Shown: in pieces, positions 15,788-23,600 of the stretch
Numbering within the stretch: the stretch's first letter is position 1
Layout: every line of letters starts with the position of its first letter
Notes under the pieces: model-generated
What the model was told of the DNA's origin: nothing
Databases searched by the model: none
The model's input: the letters and a program-made list of their open reading frames with translations, nothing else
Made by a program: the position numbers and the translations under genes
DNA from: Elusimicrobiota bacterium
Lineage (GTDB): Bacteria; Elusimicrobiota; Elusimicrobia; Elusimicrobiales; UBA9959
NCBI GenBank assembly: GCA_030651035.1
Contig: JAUSCK010000224.1
Span: 1-38,915 of the forward strand
DNA: 38,915 bases
Direction of reading: 5' to 3'

Positions 15788-16884
15788 TCCCCCATCTTGC
15801 GCAGCGCGAGGCCGGTCGCCACGGCGAGAGCCGGGAGCACGTCCTTGGGCATATTCTGCGGGGGCTCGGGCAGGAACGCCAGCGGGTTGGTTATCTCCAC
15901 CGGCACCTTGAATTCGGCGGACAGGAACTTGTGTATGTTGCCGAGGTTGGCCATGCCCCCGGAAAGCATTATCCTGGAGATGGAGTGGTCCACGCCCTGG
16001 GACAGATAAAAATCTATGGAGCGGGAGACCTCGGTATAGAGGTCTCGCAGCACGCCGGCCACGGCCTTGGAAACCGCTATGCCGTCGCGATCGAAGCCCT
16101 CTATCGCGGCCTCCTTGTCCTCGTCGGAAACCAGCACGGAGCGGCTCTTTTTCAGCGCGTCGGCCGCGGCGGCGTCGATCTTAAGGACCTTGGCGATGGC
16201 CTTGTCGAAAGTGGCGCCGGCGATGAAGATGTCGCGGACCACCCGCGTAACGCCCTGCGATATTATGGAAAGGTTAGTGACCTTCCGCCCCATGTTGAGC
16301 AGCAGTATGGAGCTTTTCTCGTCCTTGGGCACGATGCGGTCGTAGAGGGCCTCGAGCGCGAAAGAATCCACGTCGATGATCAGCGGGTCCAGGCCGGCCG
16401 CGGAAACGATGTCGATCTTGTCCTGCACGGCCTCGCGCTTGGCGGCGACCAGCACCGTGTCTATCTTCGGGTCCCCGTCCTCGGCGGAGTCGTTGAGGAT
16501 GCTGTAGGTCAGGTTGACGTCTTTTATATCGAAAGGGATGAACGGCTCAGCCTCGACGCTGATGGTAAGGCCCAGCTCCTTTTTAGAGAGCTTGGGCAGC
16601 TTGACGTAGCGCACTATAACGGAATTTCCGGAGACGGAGGCCGCGGCCTGCTTGGCCTGTATGTTTTTCTTTTTGAGATAGGTATGGATCTCCTGGGAAA
16701 TTATGGCTTTCTTTTCCTCCGGGGGGGTGTCCGGCTTTATGGACAGGGGAATATAGCCCCAATCCTTGAGCTTCAGAACCTTTTTCTCCTCGGTGAAACA
16801 GATTATTTTCACGGAGTAATTGCCGATGTCAATGCCTATTATGTCCTTCGTCGGGAACATCTTTTTTAAAAGGTTTGAAAGCAT
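15775..16884 (-). CDS. pilM: Type IV pilus actin-like ATPase PilM
   Basis: A 369-residue cytoplasmic actin/FtsA-fold ATPase, the first gene of the pilMNOPQ operon. Visible are the phosphate-1 motif IIGIDIGNYSVKI (about 15-27), a second phosphate/connect region SSILLLNMGRKVTNLSI, and the adenosine motif RIMLSGGMANLGNI near residue 310. PilM binds the N-terminus of PilN and senses or transmits the state of the pilus motor. No pilin, PilB, PilT, PilC or PilD gene is in the window, so the motor must be encoded elsewhere. The upstream purine-rich GGAGGG is 13 bases from the ATG, further than usual. Confidence 0.95.
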   Translation of the reverse strand: MLSNLLKKMFPTKDIIGIDIGNYSVKIICFTEEKKVLKLKDWGYIPLSIKPDTPPEEKKAIISQEIHTYLKKKNIQAKQAAASVSGNSVIVRYVKLPKLSKKELGLTISVEAEPFIPFDIKDVNLTYSILNDSAEDGDPKIDTVLVAAKREAVQDKIDIVSAAGLDPLIIDVDSFALEALYDRIVPKDEKSSILLLNMGRKVTNLSIISQGVTRVVRDIFIAGATFDKAIAKVLKIDAAAADALKKSRSVLVSDEDKEAAIEGFDRDGIAVSKAVAGVLRDLYTEVSRSIDFYLSQGVDHSISRIMLSGGMANLGNIHKFLSAEFKVPVEITNPLAFLPEPPQNMPKDVLPALAVATGLALRKMGDWDE

Positions 16885-16963
16885 CTGTTTTTAGAAACCC
16901 TCCGCCAAGCCGCAGATCACCGCTAAACCGCGCTTCCCCTAACCGCTTAGTTACTATAGAACA

Positions 16964-16969
16964 ATTATA
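16964..16969 (-). promoter_or_regulatory. Candidate -10 (TATAAT) of the pil operon
   Basis: A perfect TATAAT on the minus strand lies in the 172-base AT-rich gap between pilM and the divergent oxidoreductase-like gene, 80 bases before the pilM ATG. The best -35-like word (TTGTCC, 16990-16995) is 20 bases away, longer than ideal. Confidence 0.4.
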
Positions 16970-17044
16970 TTACATAATTATCGCCGCGCGGACAATTACT
17001 TATTTTACTTGGCGTGCCCTGTGTTTTTTCTTCCCGCTATTTGC

Positions 17045-17050
17045 TTAAAT
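17045..17050 (+). promoter_or_regulatory. Candidate leaderless -10 (TTAAAT) for the Gfo/Idh/MocA-like gene
   Basis: A TTAAAT/TAAATA word sits 5-6 bases before the ATG at 17057, with no Shine-Dalgarno sequence between. It follows the same spacing as several other genes in this window. No -35 is evident. Confidence 0.25.
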
Positions 17051-17056
17051 ATCACT

Positions 17057-17989
17057 ATGCTAAAAGGAGCTTTTATAGGGGGAGGCGGCGCCTTCAGCCT
17101 CAGGCCGTCGGTTTTCGCCGGAAACAATTTTAAAATTTCCGCTTTCTGCCTGGCCGAGCACGGGCGGGAGGTCCCGGCCGTTCCGCCGGAAATCCGGCCG
17201 TACAGAGACCTGGAGATCCTGCTCTCGGAGGAACAGGGGCTGGAGTTTGCGGCCATAAGCCTTCCGCCGGGCGAGAGCTTCGGCGCGGCGCTGCTCGCCC
17301 TTGAGCGGGGCCTGCACGTGGTCTGCGAGCCGCCTTTCTGCCGTTCCTCGACGGAGTTCGAGACCCTGCGGGCGGCCGCGGAAAAAGCGGAAAGGATAAT
17401 TTTCCCGGTGCAGCCCTGGGAGCACGCCGCCCCCTGGCGCGCGCTTCAGAAGGCGATCACCCGCGGCCTCGCCGGCGAAATAAATTACGCCGAGGTGCAG
17501 GCGCTGGTCCCGGGGCCGGCGCCGGAAGGCGGCGTGATCGCGGCCCTGGGCTGGCAGGTTTTTTCAATGCTGCTGGCCATGGTGCGGCGCCCGCCGTCCG
17601 CTATAGAGGCCAGGCTGAACCCCGGGCCGGGGGCCGCCTTTCACGCGCATTTCGGAGGGGCTGACGGCTTTGTGCACCTCTCAACCGGCGCCCACGCCCC
17701 GCGCCTGCGGGCGGCCGTTTCGGGGGACATGGGCCGGCTGGAAATGGACGGCTGCCTTCTGCGCCTGGACATAAAGGGCCTGCCCCGCGAGACGGTGGAG
17801 CTGCGCCACGAACTGGCGCCGGGGGCCTGCCGCCCGGAATGGCTGGCCGCCGAGCTTTCGCATTTTAAGAAGGAAATAGAGGGGCTCCGCGCGCGCGGCT
17901 CCGGCCTGCGCAATTCGAGGTATTGCGTCAAGCTGCTCAAGAACGCCTCTTACTCGGCGTCGGTGAAGTCGGCCGCGATACCCTTGTAA
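17057..17989 (+). CDS. Gfo/Idh/MocA-family protein lacking the catalytic residues
   Basis: A 310-residue protein with an N-terminal Rossmann fold (LKGAFIGGGGAF, residues 2-13) and the ERGLHVVCE strand that in this NAD(P)-dependent sugar dehydrogenase/reductase family precedes the catalytic lysine of the EKP motif. Here the motif reads EPP (P92 in place of Lys). In the second conserved region (GGVIAALGWQVFSMLLAM, 158-174) the usual D-x-G-x-H-x-x-D pattern is replaced by A163, Q167 and S170. The fold is recognisable, but dehydrogenase activity looks lost; a binding or regulatory role is inferred. I chose ATG 17057 because the fold begins there; a TTG at 17009 is in frame. A palindrome-family repeat begins exactly at its stop codon. 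Confidence 0.75.
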   Translation: MLKGAFIGGGGAFSLRPSVFAGNNFKISAFCLAEHGREVPAVPPEIRPYRDLEILLSEEQGLEFAAISLPPGESFGAALLALERGLHVVCEPPFCRSSTEFETLRAAAEKAERIIFPVQPWEHAAPWRALQKAITRGLAGEINYAEVQALVPGPAPEGGVIAALGWQVFSMLLAMVRRPPSAIEARLNPGPGAAFHAHFGGADGFVHLSTGAHAPRLRAAVSGDMGRLEMDGCLLRLDIKGLPRETVELRHELAPGACRPEWLAAELSHFKKEIEGLRARGSGLRNSRYCVKLLKNASYSASVKSAAIPL

Positions 17990-18023
17990 ATCGAAAATCG
18001 GGGAGCAAGTCCGGGGATCAGGG
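17988..18023 (+). repeat. Family C intergenic repeat, solitary copy outside the atp operon
   Basis: It starts inside the stop codon of the Gfo/Idh/MocA-like gene. The first 15 bases (AAATCGAAAATCGGG) are identical to the reverse complement of the element beside atpB at 36749-36763, and both elements share CCCTGAT at the far end. It has the same orientation relative to the upstream gene as the atp copies. Confidence 0.6.
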
Positions 18024-18028
18024 CGGGG

Positions 18029-18547
18029 TCATTTTGTATCGACCGCTTTTTTCCCGGGCTCGACGGGAGATTTGTACGGGCGCAGGGCGCCGACCAGGAA
18101 TTTACTTATCTCCTCGCTCGAGTGATAAACCTGCAGCCCGGCCCGTATCAGGAAGAAAAGCGTGAAGCCGAGGAAAAGCGCCTGGTAGGCCCATTCGTAA
18201 CCACCGATAAAAGGGAAAACCGCGTCCTGGAACGCGTAATAGGCGAAAAGCAGCGACAGGATCTTTATCACGCTGCGGGCCAGCCTGCCGGAGCCGGGCA
18301 TAAAATCCAGTATCCCGTCGAACGCCGCGGAAGACTCCGCCCCGAACTTCACAAAGACGATCACCCCCAGCAGGGAAACGACGGCGTTCAACAGGACGCT
18401 GACCGGCAGTTTCAGGCTTAAGAAAGGCAGCGACCGGGCGTAAGGCAGGCTTTCCACGAAGAAACCCATGGCGAACAGAGTGAAAAGCGCCACCAGCGCT
18501 TTAACGGCTTTTATCAGCAGGCTCCAGCAAAGTTCTTTTTTTCCCAT
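18029..18547 (-). CDS. Four-TM inner-membrane protein, function unknown
   Basis: A 172-residue protein I do not recognise. Hydrophobic segments lie at about residues 8-30, 44-68, 88-105 and 113-135. A short C-terminal cytoplasmic tail rich in Lys and Pro follows (GALRPYKSPVEPGKK). Charge distribution suggests both ends are cytoplasmic. There are no catalytic motifs. It stands alone on the minus strand between two plus-strand genes, with its stop 39 bases from the stop of the convergent Gfo/Idh/MocA-like gene. No Shine-Dalgarno precedes the ATG. Confidence 0.7.
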   Translation of the reverse strand: MGKKELCWSLLIKAVKALVALFTLFAMGFFVESLPYARSLPFLSLKLPVSVLLNAVVSLLGVIVFVKFGAESSAAFDGILDFMPGSGRLARSVIKILSLLFAYYAFQDAVFPFIGGYEWAYQALFLGFTLFFLIRAGLQVYHSSEEISKFLVGALRPYKSPVEPGKKAVDTK

Positions 18548-18553
18548 AACGAG

Positions 18554-18559
18554 TATTTA
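18554..18559 (-). promoter_or_regulatory. Candidate leaderless -10 (TAAATA) for the four-TM protein gene
   Basis: TAAATA on the minus strand, exactly 6 bases before the ATG at 18547, with no ribosome binding site. A perfect TATAAT further upstream (18589-18594, minus) is an alternative that would give a leader of about 35 bases. Confidence 0.3.
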
Positions 18560-18622
18560 ACAAAAAAAAACCGCCGGTCCGCAAACTAATTATAGTTATA
18601 AATTAAGGATAAATATTATTAT

Positions 18623-18651
18623 TGTAAAACCCGCCTTTTATGTGCTAGTAT
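18623..18651 (+). promoter_or_regulatory. Sigma-70-type promoter with extended -10 for the small protein gene
   Basis: A -35 TTGTAA (18623-18628) is followed by a 17-base spacer and a -10 TAGTAT (18646-18651), with TG one base upstream of the -10 (extended -10). It lies in an AT-rich block 47 bases before the small-protein ATG and is the best-formed promoter in the window. Confidence 0.6.
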
Positions 18652-18697
18652 AAGGGCTTAACCGCCCCCGGGGGGCAAACGCTTGGAGGAAGAAATC

Positions 18698-18871
18698 ATG
18701 ATAGTAGAAAGAACTGAATACAAGGGCCAGCCGGTACTGATACTCAAGAGGAACGAGAACGATAAATACCCGTTCTCCTTCGGCCTCTCCAAGGCCCGCC
18801 TCATAATAGAGGGTTTCGAAGACATCAAGAAGTTCGTGGCAGAGAACGACAACAAAGAAGAGAAGAAGTAG
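18698..18871 (+). CDS. Small conserved-looking cytoplasmic protein, 57 residues
   Basis: I cannot name the family. The protein begins MIVERTEYKGQPVLILKRN, has a central YPFSFGLSKARLIIEGFEDIKKFV segment (described in two adjoining parts: a PFSFGLSKA turn and an amphipathic helix ending IKKFV), and finishes in a charged tail. The layout of beta strands, an FGLSKA turn and a helix is reminiscent of small nucleic-acid-binding proteins of the PC4 type, but this is only a visual impression. The start is certain: GGAGGA lies 7 bases before ATG 18698. A strong promoter precedes it. A T-rich 26-base gap separates it from ubiE, so co-transcription is possible. It is probably highly expressed given both signals. 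Confidence 0.8.
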   Translation: MIVERTEYKGQPVLILKRNENDKYPFSFGLSKARLIIEGFEDIKKFVAENDNKEEKK

Positions 18872-18897
18872 TTTTTTCTTTCTTTACAAGAAGATAA

Positions 18898-19602
18898 ATG
18901 CCGTCAAATAAAGAACTGGCTATCGCCGGGTTTTATGATGGCATTTATCTTTTTTACGGCATAGCCAACTCTTTCCTGACCCTCGGCCTGGACCGCTGGT
19001 GGCGGGCCCGGGCCGCAAAAATCGCAAGGGGAGCTGCCCCCGGCGCGCTGGCGGCGCTGGACGCCTGCTGCGGCACCGGCGACTTCACCCTGGCCCTGAA
19101 AAAAGCCTTCGGCCCCGGCCTGGCACTGACCGGCGCGGACCTGAGCGCCGCCATGCTTTCGGCCGCGAAAGCGAAAAACCCCGGCATCAGGTTCGTGCAG
19201 GCCGAGGCCAAGGAACTGCCGTTTCCCGACGGCAGTTTTGACCTGGCCACGATCGCCTTCGCCACGCGCAACCTCAACATAGACAGAACAAAACTGCTGG
19301 CGGCCCTGCGGGAATTCCGGCGCGTGCTGAAGCCCGGCGGCCTTTTCCTCAACCTGGAAACCACCCGCCCGGCGAACCCCGCAATATGGTTTTTGATGAG
19401 GACTTACGTGAAGACCGTCATAGGCCTGCTGAATATCCTGTCGCCGAAAAGCCGCGACTCATACTCTTTCCTGGAAAGCACGATACTGGATTTTTACGGC
19501 GCGGATGAATTTTCCGCGCTGCTCTCCGAAGCCGGTTTCACCGGGGCTTCCTACAAAACATTCTGCCCCGGCGCCGTCGCCGTGCACACCGCCCGCAAAT
19601 AG
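18898..19602 (+). CDS. ubiE: UbiE/MenG-type C-methyltransferase of quinone biosynthesis
   Basis: A 234-residue class I SAM methyltransferase that methylates the quinone ring in menaquinone (and in some organisms ubiquinone) synthesis. Diagnostic stretches are FYDGIYLFYGIANSFLTLGLD at the N-terminus in UbiE style, motif I LDACCGTGDF (54-63), the acidic loop GADLSAAML, ELPFPDGSFDLATIAFATRN, and RRVLKPGGLFLNLETTRP. The tail (SYSFLESTILDFYGADEF, GFTGASYKTFCPGAVAVH) also follows the family. Length is normal. No other quinone genes are in the window. In an organism of this type menaquinone is the likelier product, which is inference. Stop codon to convergent terminator is about 40 bases. Confidence 0.9.
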   Translation: MPSNKELAIAGFYDGIYLFYGIANSFLTLGLDRWWRARAAKIARGAAPGALAALDACCGTGDFTLALKKAFGPGLALTGADLSAAMLSAAKAKNPGIRFVQAEAKELPFPDGSFDLATIAFATRNLNIDRTKLLAALREFRRVLKPGGLFLNLETTRPANPAIWFLMRTYVKTVIGLLNILSPKSRDSYSFLESTILDFYGADEFSALLSEAGFTGASYKTFCPGAVAVHTARK

Positions 19603-19643
19603 CCGGACTCAATTAGCAAGACATTGTCGGACGGGCTCCTATC

Positions 19644-19667
19644 AAAAAACCGCCGGCTCTCCGGCGG
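19644..19667 (-). terminator. Rho-independent terminator downstream of the PorV-like gene
   Basis: On the minus strand a perfect 7-bp GC stem (CCGCCGG/CCGGCGG, 19650-19656 with 19661-19667, 4-base loop) is followed by six T. It lies 22 bases after the stop of the PorV-like gene. Confidence 0.85.
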
Positions 19668-19688
19668 ACAAGGCCCCGGTATTTTCCG

Positions 19689-20639
19689 TTATTTCCCGTA
19701 GAGAGTGACCGTTTCCCAGTGCACAATATCCCACTTAAGGCTGATGCCCAGGTGGTGGGTGAGCCCGAGCTCCCCCATCGTCCTGAGGGAATAGTCAAAA
19801 GACGCGCTCCTCCCCAGGAGGCCGAAGCCGGCCGAAAAGCCGCTTATGCCGCCTGTATCGCCGGACGCGGTATTGTACCCGGCGCGAAGCGCCATGGAAA
19901 GGTCGTTATTAACGAAGAGCGTGTATTTCCCCCCGACCGCCAGCCAGGGATTGGAGCCGCGCGTGATATTTATATCGAAGACTCCGAGGAGGTCGGCGCC
20001 GTACGGGATGCCCGCGCCGAGCTTAAGGTTAAGCGGGAGCGGATACTCCTCAGCGCCGTATTTCAGCCCGCCCCCCGCGTTCTGGAGCACCGCGCCGAAC
20101 AAATTCCTCCCCGCGCGCTGCGTAACGCCGATATCGGCCGCGAAAGTGGAAGCCGTTCTTTTTATCCGTGCACTGACATATTTTACGGAAAAACCCACCG
20201 AGCGCCTTTTGGACAGCTCCTTTCCCCAGCCCACCTCCGCCGACAGGTCCCTTGGCGACATGCCGCCGGCTAAAGCGCCGGTATTATCGAGGGTTTCCAT
20301 GTTGCCGTAGGAGAGATACCTTAAGCCGCAGCCGATAACGCCACCTTGCTTCGTCTTTACCGCGACGCTCAGCACATTGTAATTCAACGAGTCCAGCCAC
20401 GCGGAATGCGTGAAAGAGGCGTACCCGCCTTTCACCCCGGAGAGCCCCGCCGGGTTTACGAATATAGCCGGGGAGCCGGCCACCACCGCCGCACCCGCCT
20501 CGCCCATGCCGGTCCCGGCGGCCGCCGGGGGAAGCCGGAGAAAGAGGCCTGACGCCGTGCCGTAATCCCCGGCGCGCGCTAGCCCCGCGCAGCCGGCGGC
20601 CAGCCCTATTGCCAGAACGATGGCGGTCTTGTTTTTCAT
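19689..20639 (-). CDS. PorV/PorQ-family outer-membrane beta-barrel protein
   Basis: A 316-residue protein with a signal peptide (cleavage near residue 23). It then has the family opening: GLFLRLPPAAAGTGMGEAGAA, followed by SPAIFVNPAGLSG. The remainder is alternating beta strands of an outer-membrane barrel (SVGFSVKYVSARI, GAGIPYG, LGISLKWDIVHW at the end). PorV proteins are the type IX secretion component that binds the C-terminal domains of exported proteins; the wider PorV/PorQ family also occurs without a known T9SS. Its ATG overlaps the stop of the giant secreted-protein gene (ATGA, 20636-20639), so the two are co-translated. That coupling supports a role in exporting or anchoring the giant protein, which is inference. 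Confidence 0.82.
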   Translation of the reverse strand: MKNKTAIVLAIGLAAGCAGLARAGDYGTASGLFLRLPPAAAGTGMGEAGAAVVAGSPAIFVNPAGLSGVKGGYASFTHSAWLDSLNYNVLSVAVKTKQGGVIGCGLRYLSYGNMETLDNTGALAGGMSPRDLSAEVGWGKELSKRRSVGFSVKYVSARIKRTASTFAADIGVTQRAGRNLFGAVLQNAGGGLKYGAEEYPLPLNLKLGAGIPYGADLLGVFDINITRGSNPWLAVGGKYTLFVNNDLSMALRAGYNTASGDTGGISGFSAGFGLLGRSASFDYSLRTMGELGLTHHLGISLKWDIVHWETVTLYGK

Positions 20640-23600
20640 CTTTCCACCGCCACTTTGAGCGTTTTCTGGCTCGAGCCGGCTTTAACCAGCGCCAGGTAGA
20701 TACCGCTGGCGGCCTTATGCCCTTCCATATTCCGCCCATCCCAGACCTTTATCCCGCCGTCGGCGGCTGCGACCTCAAGCACCCTTACCAGCTCGCCGAC
20801 CAGGGTAAAGATCTTTATCGTCGCGGCTGCGGGCAGATTGGCAAAAGTTATTCCCGGCGCTGAATCAAAGATACCTCCGGAGCCGGGCTGCCACGGATTG
20901 GGATAGGCCTTTATTGTTTCGAGGCCCGTTGCCGACGGGCTGAAGACCGAGAAGAAGCTGAAATGCGGGGTGACGCCTGAAATGGTCTTTTTATCTTTAT
21001 CCACGCTTGAAACCAGGAGGGTCCAGGCGTCTCCTATGCCGGAGGCCGAATACATTTTAAGCCTGTCAACCGAAGCTGTTGTCCCGTCAACTATGCCGTT
21101 GCCGTCGTCGTCTTTGTAGGTGAAGGTGAGCGTAGCAGTATTCCCGCCGGAAAGCAGGCTTTGGCTGTTGGAAAGGTTGATCTTAAAGGACATATCCAGA
21201 TCCTGCACGCCCAGCGGCGCGGGCGGTTTAGAGGCGGGGTTATTTACTACCGTAACCGTCACAGTGGAAATATTAAGCGCTCCTGAAGGAATAACCACCT
21301 TTGCCACAAGCGCGGTTGAGTCGTCCGTCGAGTGTACGGTGTTGGTCACGGAATTGTTTATTTTCTGATCCTTCTGCAGCTCACCGGCGACCACCATCTC
21401 TTTGATATCGTAATCCAACGGGTCCGTGACTACCGTTATCGTGGGCGGCGCGGAGTCGTCCGCATTGTAAATATCAGTAGCCAGCGCGCGCAGCTCGTAT
21501 GTGCCCGGAGCCATCGCGTCGGCGTTCCAATGAACAAAGTAAGGGCTGGCTTGGTCCGGGTTGGTGTGCCTGGGGTTGGCGGCAGCGATATCGGCCCAAG
21601 CGCCGCCGCCCAGTAATCTGTACTGGAAACGCACCTGTTTTATCTGCGAAACCGTGCCGAGTATTATCTCCGCCATTACGGTAACCCTGTTGCCCTGTAT
21701 CCTTTTGCCGGTCTGTGGGGATTTTATCCCGGCGCGCACACCGGTAAGACTGCCCACGGCTTGGGCGGAAGCGAACACAGTTATATTCTTCTCCTCTATC
21801 CCGCAGCTGTTGGTCGCGCGCAGGTTGAACTTATAACTGCTGCCGGCAGTGAGTGCGGGCGTTGTCCAGGAGGAAACGGTGGAAGAATAAACCGCGAAAG
21901 GCGCAGCGTAATCTATCGTGCCGGAGGCGTTGTCAGAATATAGCTTGTACTGGGTTACTCCCGGCCACGGTGAGTAATCCCAGAAAAGTGCTATGCGTGC
22001 GCCGTTCAGGGCCTCGGCGTAAAGGCCGCTGGGAGCCGTAGGCGTGGAGGCCTGCGTAGTAAAGCTTATAGCCGAACCGAAATCTGAATAGAGACCTCCC
22101 CCGTTGCGGTTGCGCGCCTTATAGTAATAAGCCGAACATTCCTGGAGCGAAGTATCGTTAAAGGAAAGCGCCGCCCCCTCGAACGCATTGCTGAAAGAAA
22201 TATTATCCGCGGAGCGGAACAACTGCGCGGTCGTACCGGCGGAATTCCCGTTGAGCGCCCAGCTAAGCGCCGCGCTGCTTACCGCGACCTGCGAAGCGGC
22301 GAGCCCGGCCGGCGCGGCCGCCAAAGTGTACACGGTGGCGGAAGCGGCAAGCGGGCCGTCGCCGTTGCCGTTCCGCCCTGCGACTGAGATCATATATGCG
22401 CTGTTAGTAGAAAGGCCGAGCTGGTCATAAGAAGCGGACAAAGCGAACGGGATCACCGCGATAACACCCCCGCTGCCTGAATACAGGGCGAAATTATCCG
22501 CCGAGGTTAAAGTTCCGGAATCCCAGGTCCAGGTTATGGAATTTGTGCCCGGGGCCGCGCCTGAAATCCCCGCCGCAAGTCCGGCCGGAAACAGGACCAG
22601 GGTCTTTGTCCAGGAAGCCGTATGGGCGTACCCGGTCGGGAGGCCTTCGCTGTTGTAAGCCCGCACGCGCCCGTAATAAGTGGTCCCCTGCGCGAGGCCG
22701 GTCAGCCACCCGCTCTGGACGCTGCCGGAGGCGCTGCTGGCTATTACGCCGAATGAGGAGGAGGGCGACACTTCGTACTGGTATGCCGTCCAGGACGGGT
22801 TTGCCCCGCCGGACCAGCTGAGCGCCGCGCTCGAATAAACGACTGCCGCGAATACCGCGGAGGAGGGGGCTTCCGCCAGCGTCACGCCGTCATCCGTAAG
22901 AAGATAGCCCCCGGCCGGCATAGTGGACACAAAGCCATAATACCCGGTATTCGCGTTCAGCCCCGTGAAGCCATAGGATGAGCCGGTGGTTGTCGCCGTG
23001 AAAACATACGGGGTTGCGCCGGCCATGGTGGACAGCCGCACATAATAAAAGGTGCTGTAGTTAAAAGTGGCGCCCCAGTTAACGGTCAGCGAGCTTATGC
23101 CGATACCGCTGAACGCCGCGGAGCTGAGTTCCCCGGTATGCGGCACGGCATACGTGAAAGTACTCGAATTGTTAAAAGGATTTGAAATGTTACCCGCCAG
23201 GTCATAAGATTTCGACATGGCCAGGTAGGTGGCTCCATCTGTTAAAGCCGCGCTGCTTATGGCGGTATATAGCCACGCGGTAGTGCCGGAAGCCAGGTTC
23301 CAGGTTTCTGTGGACACCCAGCCGGCGCCGGCCCAGTAATTGGCGTCGGACCAGCGCTTTACGCTAACCCTGACCTGCGCTATCCCCCCGGCGTCCGCGG
23401 CCGTACCGGAGAGATAAGTGAACGACGAGACCGAACCGGTTTCCGGCACTGTCACGCCGGAGGCGGGAGCTGTGCCGTCATAGCTGAATACGCTGGTGGA
23501 ATAAGCCGCGGACCAGTTGCCGGAGGAATCCGCGGCTTTCGCCATCACAGTATAAGATGAATTGCTGACCCAGGAGGGAACCCCGGCATATGTCCAGGAA

